A DNA stretch of 35,226 nt, from NCBI GenBank assembly GCA_001839685.1, contig MLAK01000510.1, positions 77,067 through 112,292 on the forward strand, given 5' to 3'. Source of the stretch: Tritrichomonas foetus. Taxonomy: Eukaryota; Parabasalia; Tritrichomonadida; Tritrichomonadidae. The number at the start of each line of letters is the position of its first letter. Position 1 is the first letter of the stretch. Both the position numbers and the translations under genes were made by a program. This document shows positions 11,401-20,800 of this stretch, piece by piece. The notes below the pieces were generated by a model, which was not told where the DNA came from, searched no databases, and saw nothing but the letters and a program-made list of their open reading frames with translations.

Positions 11401-12062
11401 TTTTTGATAATGGAAAAAGAATCGCATGTTTTCAATTATGTACTGGATATTTTATTCGTGAAATTGAATGTTCAAAAAAAATTATAAATATTCATATTAA
11501 TGATGCTTTTCAATGTATTATTGCTGTCCAAAAATATGGAATTGAAGTATTTACAATCAATGGAACCAAAGTTGCTTCAGTTGACCTTCAAAACGATAAT
11601 TTTATAAATGATACAATATTATCTTCATCACAGTGTTTAAGTGATACTTCAATATTTTTAGCAACTGGTCATGAAAGTGGCTTAATTCGAATATGGAATT
11701 TCTCTCTTAATGATCAAAAGTTAATTATTCAAAAAGTAATTCAGCCCAATATTGAAACGAACTATCCTTGTGTTGCAGTTGAAGTAATTTCAAATGGAAG
11801 TGCGTTATATGCTTTGTATAGAGAAGGATCAAATGAAAAAGGATTTCTTTATACTTCCCGTGAAATTCGAAAGAAACTTATTGATGAATCTGCTGCAATT
11901 GGATGCGCGAAATGTCAAAATAGACCAAAAGGGAAACTTTCCTTATGTGAATCGTGCGGTGCATTCTTTTGTAAGAATTGTATTCACTTATCTGGTGGAG
12001 CAATTTGTAATGATTGTCTATCACATGTTGCCAAATATGCAGAAGTAATTGATGACTTTTAA
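5463..12062 (+). CDS. BEACH domain protein, ALFY/WDFY3-like, with C-terminal zinc finger
   Basis: This is a 2199-residue protein. An in-frame TTG precedes the chosen ATG, which sits just after the Inr candidates. The first 600 or so residues are helical and leucine-rich, probably ARM/HEAT-like. Residues about 616-745 look like a ConA-like lectin fold. About 1392-1560 fit a PH-BEACH domain. The BEACH domain spans about 1581-1839 and keeps hallmark segments: YLLILNFYADRSF, QYFVMPWV, RDLSKPMG, LYSSPGIV, ELLPEFFMLPE, WIDLVFG, NFGQVPTQLF. WD40-like strands follow (about 1846-2130). Eight cysteines at 2148-2185 form a FYVE-like finger. Known BEACH proteins are large scaffolds for membrane traffic; ALFY links PI3P membranes to selective autophagy. 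The assignment to BEACH is firm. The ALFY relationship rests on domain order and is less certain. Confidence 0.93.
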   Translation: MLQLFPKSNSEVEAFKKLVKTNLNHQNHQADKIMECTIYWNDHFININKSELSKFPMKNEAFLFFKEIIFMSNELLQQNIINPNYFSIMDSLSIFMMPKENCNELLHKFVNTLFNQDSIDNLLSVNIKTAINNILKALLLNKPFLSSVVSSENLMFYWSAGLNRKEALSEIIFNFLIEICRSVNHKKTKILTETFQILIISTLLDHINPYSIQFLAFCYRACEEVIPFFEQNYMTILNAIKICEDGSCFNDLLFVKTKDPDLFLNGFYELAFTNSPKLIKSMLSVIKNCRQIKPLKIEPFLAMVSNSDKETQNLFLSMANLDIISTFFPPKITNIDYDSLADICKKIVKREDSLRYLDLTLIHENSENLNKEFQKPGFSKIIIVLLEKLDYFDSVSEYFSKICMSKSILASPCLEYICHTFPPISFCEKIIENQEILKEINFLPNYLPKILKEDMTITAELRKETFVEFIIKNHLYELLQIMSSDGPYPIIDKLILKSDIPLKLNQIQLRNLVYNLPFNLTQDNINASMIRIPSLLLFLDTIQFQSIFGLFIAASYLFDNDFVKVSDPLFLTLGKQYLTTELANNIVENNHNILMKLTMQKIIETANLYQFEKNRNNSYITFKLPVNIEFFIDDFSQSIALCSLSHYLISINDGDKLVFGSNSYKCELKKWHLIKVYQKNQILYIEYDNQILSQNNFNEIRLQNNFIVFGSTTVFPGSTFYMKINPSNNPIQFGNGIMIAKYKGIYYYKEILNIVNRLFEKALTTNDKNDFQDIVISLINFQANNIKVRQLLIQKSDFVDEKLLTDILLHLNCDISKVFEMFIDYDLWLNCDCSVILNYIYNSLQIDRTVNTNVCNFLNFILDINKFDDSYNIIHIIELFQCSNFLNNFLDNHKLCEQFFNDHQKLLIQVIPLKYLSYLSKKTALIYLRYYSIECLSNEDGQKEINYAVLLQHAPFLTKLVNDKVFWVSLFSLLYDSLITDTPIEILDQPIKRPEIFNLIFYLIPFLTKDENKELFSDIIDNIALILGKNHLEIQPYLKFLSGMIRMNVFSTKSTLLPFHYNELYQNRSSFPIQLYELDLASSIDEISEINYGDFNEFNMTMPFEYFFADFRQSNSVYEICYNDFDSEQYDQIFSLLAILLINNKENKKYINQLFACGADTNSEMTIKFHQTFLIKYIEKIGFDLEIINVLEESVLFGFWDNDLEKLITFISEKISFTNQNIEIVSNIVLMIIYLSNNRNEICKYPIFNDDNLLTNSNYCNTLSQILSNNIHESNDFITINNTKLKRLNENYKIIRQEMILPIYDFVYLKTLKSIKKKLSEYLHFLFEKRYNHYSLQNERALYDIIIHLPKPISEFYQTVSTVHPFSPPTLYVPYYSRCNCTNFDEYPKYGNQKVNRVAALEIKVPKILNDYNFQVYHFYEEYYNEYFGSFENLVNVSFIFGVELIQCVLIKSKGRFFIILQAYIANSDKIILNEPKETLLTSSFIDCVVSGFYGETTIFFGHPVLIFNSCEITISIPRIFCTIPRAMEIWFDKGYSLLILFNNSCDFNEWEQFFRSQKTLPFSKSIFSLSFSSEVTKSIRNKQDLLKFRVKWINNRISSFAYLLILNFYADRSFSNICQYFVMPWVNEKRDLSKPMGMQTEKRANEFREKFESSYPDNHFFGSLYSSPGIVIHLMMRVQPFTNFLMDLQNGFDQADRLFFDVEHEFEAASGLSSHNVEELLPEFFMLPEMYQNINKIPVPLRMHGQPCENCYLPSGYSNWPQFVWEYRQKLDNINGLEKWIDLVFGVNSRGQKAIEHENLFYPSTYGNRPEFLNDEAFENMMMNFGQVPTQLFFEEHPAKNTINYSRWPLISETDSISCQHIKTKGQNGTNNILIEKQGTFILQNCFNLFEEINGTFIGNEIKDSYCCSTFSYDKLLYCAAYECGTIFTYIAVCNNNIDKNEISAYKLLSKCYLPENFITNQKVVSIAVSSHLFLVCEVFDNGKRIACFQLCTGYFIREIECSKKIINIHINDAFQCIIAVQKYGIEVFTINGTKVASVDLQNDNFINDTILSSSQCLSDTSIFLATGHESGLIRIWNFSLNDQKLIIQKVIQPNIETNYPCVAVEVISNGSALYALYREGSNEKGFLYTSREIRKKLIDESAAIGCAKCQNRPKGKLSLCESCGAFFCKNCIHLSGGAICNDCLSHVAKYAEVIDDF

Positions 12063-13279
12063 GGACTTAATTATTATTATTTTGACAATCAAAATATATT
12101 ATTTTTTTCATGATAAATTAAATTTTTTAACCTACTAATCATGTTTTATTTTTTGTAAAATTGAATTATGTTGATTATCAGAATTTTTTTTTTAACAAAA
12201 AATAAATAAGGTCTAATTACTAACTCGCATTTGAAGTGTTTATAAAACATATTTTAAAATCAAAGTAAAAGACTTTTTGACATAACTATTTTAATTGACA
12301 TTAACGTAAGTTTGTTAAGACAGGTGCAATACTGTTATTATATATGAATCACTGTTATTCCATATTCTTTTGGTATTTGTAGATTTGAGAGGCAAGAAAA
12401 TCTAATATGGATGTGAGTAATTGTTTGATGACATCGTATAAAGATATTTTGAATCAACTTTTTCTTCAGACAGGATAAGTTTCTCGAAAAAAGAAAAACA
12501 CTGCATCATTACATACTAGATAAACTATCGATATATTATTATTAAACTGTTCAGCAGCATGGTCACTTGGCAATTTCGAAAAATGATATTTTATTTTTTG
12601 TCAGTAAAAAATTATTAATTTGATTTAAATTTCATAGTATAATCTTAATTATATTTAAATATCATGAATATATAATTAATTTGAAGTTTAAATGATTTTA
12701 AAGGGTTGAAAAAATAATAATTTCTAAAACCGTGGTTTTTCAATTTTTCAGGATCTATAACCCCAAATCCTAATTATTTTTGATACAATTCACTTTTATC
12801 TAGTAAAATTAAGAAAAAAATGAATAGGCCGTTCTGCACACCAAAGAGTTTTTGTAATTTTTTGCATTTAAACAAAATCTAATAGATATTTTTTATTAAT
12901 TTTTTATGTGGATGTAACTATATATAATTTAAAATATATCAATGACATTTTTTTGATGCTAATACTTTTTTATAAATATTCCTAAAAAAAATTGTAATTC
13001 TTGATTGACACATATTTATTAAAGAAAAATATTGTAACATATATGTGTATTTATTTTCAAATGGAAATTCTTCATTAATATGACATTTTAGCCTTTTAAA
13101 AAATATAAAAATTTTCATGAAAATAAGTTTTTTTTCATTGAAATATCGACTGAATATGTATTGAAAAAGTTGCGTTTTATAAAATTAATCATCAAAAAAA
13201 ATGATAGAATTTCTTGCTCTCAGTGGCATTTTTTTTATATTTACCTCTTATATTCTATTCTACAAAAATTATTACATTT
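12063..13279. other. Intergenic region, no gene seen
   Basis: About 1.2 kb of very AT-rich sequence follows the BEACH stop. There is no protein-like frame. A short direct repeat, ACTGTTATT, occurs twice within about 12331-12360. The missing N-terminal half of the USP pseudogene, including its catalytic cysteine box, cannot be recognised here. Confidence 0.55.
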
Positions 13280-13852
13280 TCTATCGGCTCGAATTCAAAA
13301 GGCGATCTTTATACGTTGTGATTTTATGATAAAAAGACTAACAAAAACTCTTGTTAATTATGATAATTTAAATTTTGATTTATTGTTTTTTGGAAAAAGT
13401 GAAAATGTAAAAACATGCCAATGCGGCTTTATTCAAACTACGAACAATGATTTCACCTCATTGACGATATCAGTCGATTCAAGTGAAACTATTGAAGAAG
13501 CATTGAAAAATTACTTTCAACCTGATATTCATTTGAATTATTCCTGTGAACATTGCCTACATCAGACATCAGTTCGAACAATCGATATGATTGCTCGAAT
13601 GCCTTATTTTTTAGTTCTTCGTGAAGAGTTGGATCTGGAATTCCAAAGATAAAACCCTACAATATTTTGAGATGGAATTTGAATAAATATCATTTATTTG
13701 GTATATTACTCTATTCAAATTTCCATTACAAAGTGATTTTAAGAGAAAAAATGTGGATGGAATATAATGATTCTGGAATGCAATCGATTGTAAACCTCCA
13801 GAAATACCTAAAATCGGAAGCTATTGATGCTCTAATATATCTTCTTGAATGA
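13280..13852 (+). pseudogene. Broken ubiquitin-specific protease (USP, peptidase C19)
   Basis: Two adjacent frames together resemble the C-terminal half of a USP catalytic domain. The first frame (to the stop at 13650-13652) has LLFFGKSENVKTCQCG, a finger-like CEHC near 13544, TIEEALKNYFQP, and MPYFLVLREEL, which fits the conserved 'FLVLxLxRF' strand. The second frame (from about 13667) has YHLFGILLYSNFHYK and WMEYNDSGM. These match the USP histidine box (YxLxGIxxHSGxxxxGHY) and the following W-NDS motif. The two parts are out of frame and a stop lies between them. The N-terminal cysteine box is missing and no good ATG exists; the longest first frame opens at a TTG (13161). USPs remove ubiquitin from proteins, but this copy cannot make a working enzyme. 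I read it as a decayed duplicate. Confidence 0.75.
13295..13320 (+). repeat. 26-base direct repeat, copy 1 (inside the USP pseudogene)
   Basis: A 21-base exact match (starting TCAAAAGGCG, ending TTATACG) plus a further TGTG after one mismatch recurs 917 bases downstream. GGCG is rare in this intergenic DNA, so chance is unlikely. This copy overlaps the start of the USP-like segment (CDFMIKRLTKTL). Confidence 0.8.
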
Positions 13853-14791
13853 TACTTTTAATTATCACAAACAATACTGAATAATGGAATAAGTAAAATT
13901 CAATATTAGAATTCTAACTTTTTGAATACGTATTCAATTCTTCTAAAAAAACAACATCATTTTTGAAAATTCGCTTTATTGTTAAAATAATATTACTATG
14001 TTATTAGCTTTATAATATGAATATAAAAAATAAATTAATTTTTTTAAAAAACTCTAGTGGAGCTTTCTGAAAAACACTTTTTACAATTTCAATTTTTCGA
14101 ATAAAAAAGGGCTTTTTTCGAAAATGCTTGGTAGAAATTCCTTAAAAATAGCATAATTATTCTAGTGAAAGTTACCTGCACATCATATAAAAAAATGAGA
14201 TCAATCTTGGGTCAAAAGGCGATCTTTATACGATGTGTTTGATGAAATGAACTCGCATTAATATCCTTGTTTTATCACAATTTTATAGAATAAATTTTTG
14301 TAATTTATATATAGAATAATATTATTTATATTGGATTATGATAGTATTGTATTTTAATGTTTATAAAGTGAGATAAAGATGAATTATCCAGAATAATATT
14401 GAGAAATCTCAATTGATTTCAATGTGTTCTAAATTGTATTCAATGGTATTGAATATTTGGTGAACATTTTAAATTCGAATTTGTAAACCCTCATTCAAAA
14501 GTGTCTATCTTTGCTCATGAAGTTTTATATACACAATTTGATGATTATTCCAAAAATATAACTGTTATTTAATTATTATTTTGCATCTCAAAATAATATC
14601 AACTTGGGTATTTGATAATATTCTCTTCAATTTTCTATAAGAAATGAAAAACATTGAAATATTTCAAACAGAAATAATTATTTAAGGCCATATAAAAACT
14701 GAATATGATTTATAACATTTATTCAATTTATCAAATCTTTCAAAAAATCATTTTTTGGATTCATTCAAAATTCTAATATTTTTTAAAAAGT
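13853..14791. other. Intergenic region with a possible second USP scrap
   Basis: About 0.94 kb has no open gene. It contains the second repeat copy (14212-14237) and an A-run/T-run hairpin (AAAAAAG-GG-CTTTTTT) near 14104-14119. Two TCTAGTG motifs occur near 14054 and 14161. The rest is low-complexity AT sequence and presumably the promoter of the surface-protein gene. Confidence 0.5.
14212..14237 (+). repeat. 26-base direct repeat, copy 2
   Basis: This is the second copy of the sequence at 13295-13320, with one mismatch in 26. Downstream, this copy can be read as SLYDVFDEMN, and the USP relic continues as CDFMIKRL after its copy. This hints that both derive from the same region of an ancestral USP gene. 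That reading is an inference. Confidence 0.8.
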
Positions 14792-14801
14792 TCATTTCAC
14801 A
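14792..14801 (+). promoter_or_regulatory. Candidate initiator (Inr) of the surface-protein gene
   Basis: Two overlapping-range matches to the trichomonad Inr, TCATT (14792-14796) and TCACA (14797-14801), lie 16 and 11 bases before the ATG at 14810, counted from the presumed +1 A. That very short UTR is usual for T. vaginalis. Confidence 0.45.
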
Positions 14802-14809
14802 AATTCAAA

Positions 14810-17800
14810 ATGCTTTTTGCTCTTTTTACTTTTGTTGCTTCAGAGAGTATTTGTCTTTGCCTGATTAGTTGTTTAAAAAATTGTGATCAATCCTTGGGAG
14901 AAACTATAATCCTTAATTCTTCCTCTAATTTCCAAGAAACTTTATTGGAATATCCTAATTACACAATATATATCGATGAATCTATAACCACATCATCACT
15001 ATCTTTATCATCATTTAATAATCTGGAATTAAATCTTCAGCCATTGCACAACTCGAAGATAAATGTTCGATTAAATGATGTTCAAGATTCAAATGTTTAC
15101 AGTCTGATTTTGAAAGCTCCTGACGATCAAAGTGAATTTAAAATTACTTTTCATTCCACAGGTACTATTTTTAATGTTGCCAATAATATCGAGTTAGAAA
15201 ATGTTATTATTACATTTGAGGATTCTCAAGGACAATCAAACAAGTCAAAATTCGAAAATGTGAATGCAGCTTCAATGAATTGTGATAAATCTGTATTTAA
15301 TTTTGCCAAAAAAGCCAATACAACTAACTTTTATTTTAATCCATATAATATCAATGATCTTGACACATACTTAACGGTTGAAAGTTCAGATTCAATCCAA
15401 ATTATGATGAAAAACGATAAAACAATAACAGAAACATTAACAGTAACTTCAAAGTTCATTGATTTTGAGCCAAAATCAAATGGTTTCTTGAATAATGTAA
15501 TCATAAATTCTCAAATGTTAGATAATAATGAATATTTCACATCAATCACCTTAAATGGCATAAATAACATTATCATGAATGATAGTGAATGGCCTTCTAG
15601 TTATTTTATTAATGTCCGAAATTCGTCACCAACTGTTTTCTGCAAATCTGCAACGATACCTTTGAATATTAAAATTTCCAAATCAAATGTCACCTTTATT
15701 ATATATAACAAGAAAACACAATTCACACAAAATATTTTTGCTGAATACATTTTGTTAGATGCTGACAGTTCCTTAAATGCAAATTCGGAAAATAGAATCA
15801 ATACTACTTTTAATTCCATACAATCAACTGTTCAAGTGAATCTTCCTTATTTAGATGTTCATGTTCTTCTTTTTCAATCTTATGGAAGCTCTACGACTTA
15901 TTATCCCTTTATACCATGTATTGGACTAACTACATCATCAACAATGACGATTTATGCGTCAACAAGATCATATTCATTTTCTCGGCTAAATGTAATTTTG
16001 GATTTTGATACTTCACAACCTGATGCCAATTATGAAGCCTTTTATCAAACAGAGGGTGTGTCTTTCTTTACTTATCTTGCAGCAAAATCACCTGGTGGTG
16101 GTACTCAAGTAATGTATATTAATACCAGAGGTAATTTTATTCATGGATTTTGTGAAAATATGGGGAAGCTATCATCAATTTCAAAATCTTCATCTTTAGC
16201 AATTAATTTTGAAATAATTGAATCCGATTACAGTTACAAACTATCTTTCCATATGAAAAAACCTTCACAAATTCCAATTAATCTCTGTTTCGACTGCAAA
16301 GGTTCATTTGATGAATATGTCAAAATTACAGGGCACTCTAATTTAGAAAACTTTTCTACAGATTTTTTCAGTCCAAATGTTCAAGAATTAAATATTATTT
16401 TTCAAACTAATTTATCAAATCTATATTTAGGTGATTTGCAAACTGATAACCTAAGCATTCGCCTTGAAGGATCCAAGAATACCTATATTGAAACATTAGA
16501 TTTTGGTCATGAAAATCCTGATCAAATTGCTTCAATTGAATTTTATTCTTTTAACTTCATAAGTGATTTATATCTCAATTCTAAAAAGCTTATTTTTAAT
16601 ATGAATTCAAATCCAACCTTTCAAGAAAACGTTGTTCTCACTTTTCCAGAAGGTTTGGTTTTAATTTCAGATGCTTCTACATTAAATAAAACAAACTTTT
16701 TCAATCATATTAATCGTAAAATATACAAAGTAGAAATGAGTGGTTATTACTTAATGAATGAAATTCATGTTAATGATAAAAGCATTAATTTTTTTAATAG
16801 TAATAGTAAATATCCATTTAATGAACTGTTAATAGAAAAAATTGATCGTTTATCTGTAGATTTTAATATTAATAGTTATGGATGGAAAAGTGAACTTAAT
16901 GTTATTTTATTATCAGATCTAACAATCCCTTTCACAGTTATTTATTCTAAAACATCAACAAAATCAATTAAGCAGCAGTTAATATTATCTAATTTTGATC
17001 AACATAAATTTGCCAATAATTTTGCCGTTGATCACTCAGACAATGATGTCGACATTATTCTTGATGGGCCATTTGATAAATCTTCATTGGCTCTCCAAGG
17101 AACTGGAACTGTAACTTATACAAGTCAATATTCTCGCGTAAAGTATTACTGTGTGTGTAATGATGATAATTGTAATCATTGTAATCAAGGATATGACCAA
17201 GTACAAACAATTTCAAATGAAGATGTGCAAGATTATAATAACCTTACTATTATTGTTTGTGGCCCAAGTAATGAACTAACTATTGATTTGTCTATTTTAA
17301 CTCAGAAAGTTGTTAACATTGGTGGTGTATTTGGCAATGAGTTAATTAAATTTACTGCGTCCACAGATAAGGTTCAACTTACTTCATTAAATATATTCCA
17401 GAAGTTGAATTTCTATTTTACTAATGTTGAGCAGATTTCGATATCGGAAATTGTAATTGTCAATGAATCTGTTATAACTAATGCATCTACTACTCAAATT
17501 AATGTTGATAAAATGTATGCTCAATTTTCACATTTGACTTCTTTTAAAGATATCCAGATCAATGAAATGCTTACAGTGACAGGAAATCCTGAATCTATCG
17601 AAAAGACTATTAAGTTTAATAATCTCTACAGTGGAAAACAAGAACTTGTGGCATTAATTCGATCACCAGAAAACGATAAAATTACAGTTGAACAAGGTAT
17701 AAATAGTGTAAAAATTGGAACTGTCACATTTAACATGCAAAATAAAGTCACAAATCAAATTTACATTGCACCAGAATCACCAAAATCTACAATAGTTATT

Positions 17801-20800
17801 TCTTGTCAAACTCTATCATCAGATCTATTACCCATAAATCTCCATTCGCTGAATGATGGAACAATATTAGAAATATTTGGAGTATTTCCTTCAACAAATG
17901 ATTCTAATCCACTCATCACTATAATTAACACAACCAAAACAACATTTAAGATCAATACCACACTTGTTCCTTTGTTATTCCAAAAAATATCAGAATCCAT
18001 CAATTTTGTCGCACTTGTACCTGTTACCACATTTGATCATGCATTTTCTTCGACTGGGTCGTCGTTTTCAATAAATGCATTAAGAGATGAATCAGTTTCT
18101 TTTGCAACGATAAACTTTAAAGATATATCTTCTGAGTATAGCACTATCACATTTTCATTTTCCCAAAATAATATAAATATTAATATTGACACATTGAACT
18201 CCACTTGTGTATTGAACACCTATGTTGATCTTGACGGAAATAGTAAGATTACCGTAAATAATGAATTAATTGGTAAAATTAACACTATTACCGCTACCAT
18301 TCATATTGTTGACAATCTTAATGATCCTAGGGTTATAGAATTCATAACCAAACAAATTTTATTGATAACAGTGCCAGAAAGTTCGATATCTAATGTAAAA
18401 ATTGACAATTTTAAGGTTAACAAGCTTGAACAAAAACCAACTCATGGCTTTATTGATGGAAATTTCGAATTAATTGTGAGCGATTCAGGCGAAATACATT
18501 TAAGAATGAAAGAAAATCCATCATTGATTCCCTACTCAATATGCTTTGGAACAAGTGACAATGATATTTTTGGCAACATATGTGAATTGAAATTCACAGA
18601 AGAAAATGTTTTTAATGAATTCTTTAATCAAATGGAAAGCCAACCATCTGCTTTAGAATTAACCATTAATGAATTAAATTCTAAAGAGAATCCCATAAAC
18701 TTTGATATAAAATCTTTTCATAATCTAGTCTTAAATATCTATGGCAAAGAACATCCAACTGTTTTTGTGAATTTTGGAGTGAACAAGATTGAATTTTTGA
18801 CATTAAATAATGTTATTATATCAGCACTAGATAGTTTTGATATTAATAATGTAACATTAGTTGATGGTGGATTTTCAGAAGAAACGAATTTAGAAGGAAT
18901 TGACTTTATATTATCTGATTTATTATCATTGAAAGTCACACAGTTATCAACTTATTCCAACAGACTAGAAATTTCAGCAGACGTTGAAAGCTTTTCATTT
19001 TCAATTTCTGCAGGCAGTTTTTCATTAGATTCCATTAAAGATAGGCAGTTTGTATCGAATTTGGAAAACACGTTCTTTAATTTGAAGGCAAAATCTATAT
19101 CTTTTGAAGCAGAAGAAGGATTAACAACAACCCCTCAAATAAATATTGAAACTACAGCTGATACAATAAATATTGGATCTAATTTTGATACCATTAAAGA
19201 TCCAAAAATTAATTTGGTATTGACAAAAACACAAAATCCAGACGTTTATATCGAATCTTTTCCTTTTTATATTAATGATCTAATGTATTCCACAAATTTA
19301 TACGTTTATCCATTCATGTATGGAGAAGATTTTGTAATTTCAGAAGATGTTTCCCTTGAAAATAAAAGTGTCAAGTTAGATGTTGAAGAGGCGCTCCAAA
19401 ATATGAATGAATTTATTTTTGATATGACAGGAAAATTTGATATTATTGGAAAATCATCTTTTAATATTTATTCATATGATGATGATTATCCTTATTATTG
19501 TAAAGCGACAAGTCAAGTAATAATAGCTGATGGATCATCAGCCGAACTCACTAATGTTGTGTTGAACAATAAAGTTATCTTAAATGGGAAATCTTCACTT
19601 AAGATAGCGATGGAAGGAAATGATGATACGGATTTGTTCTCACAAAGTCAATCAATTGTAGAAATTAATTTTAATCTTAATGGATTTCCAACACTGGAAT
19701 TATGTGATTCATCAAACACTCCACCAAAGAATCTTATCATTTCTAGTGAAAATGAAATGGATTCCAATATGCAAAAGTTATTTAATAATAAAACTTTCCA
19801 AATTGTTAAATTCAATAATGGAAAATGTAATAAATGGATCTCTAAAGTAGAAATTTCAGAAAAATATTCTCAATTTATTACTCCGATTTGTGAAAGTGAT
19901 GATGTACTATCAATAATTTGCCAAATCGGAGAAATTACCCATGATCCTTCATCTGAAATCGTTATTCCATCAAAAGAAATTCCAACCAAAGTATCAGAAA
20001 CAGAAGATCTAAAAACAGATGAAAGTCATAATTCTCCATCACCAGAAATTCCTATAACTCTTACAAATGAACCCACTGATGATAAGATTTATAGCGACTC
20101 AAACAATATAATAATAAATGAAAATGGCTTTTTTGAAACTGACACTGGAAAACAAATTGAAGTTGATCAGTCAGATAATAAGCCGGTGATTATCGAAATC
20201 TCACAAAAAGATGTCACACTATCATCTACGTATCCCTCAAATCTATTTATATCACCAACGATCGAAAACTCGATCATCACAATTGATAATATTGCAGAAA
20301 AAGCAACACTTGGAATCAGGGCAAATTATGTATCTGCTACTGTTGTTATTCCTAAAGCAAAATCCTCGATTAATATTCTTACATCAAATAATGTTCATGG
20401 AAAATTAACTATTGAATGTATCGATAAATCAGAAGATACTTTAGAATTGAACCAAATCATTGCAAATGGTGGTAATCTTCATTTATTTACTAAACTAAAT
20501 ATTGAAGAAATCTATTTCAACTCCATTCAAATCAATTCAAACACTAAAATTACAGCTGAAAATGCAGCTCGATCATCTGTTAAATTAGTTGATGACAAAA
20601 ACAAAGAAATCAAAACAGATTTATTTGTCATAACCAAAGATTCAACAGCCGAACTTGATAAAGTAAGTGTAGAAAAACGTCTATCATTGTGTGAAAACTC
20701 AAAATTAATCATTCATGATCAACTTGATGTTGATGATAACACAAATATATCTATCAATTTCTATGACACACATAAGTCTGCCATTACAGTTAATGGTGAA

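Noticed and set aside
14104..14119. A-run/T-run hairpin resembling a bacterial terminator
   Set aside because: The genome is eukaryotic by every other sign, and such hairpins are common in AT-rich DNA.
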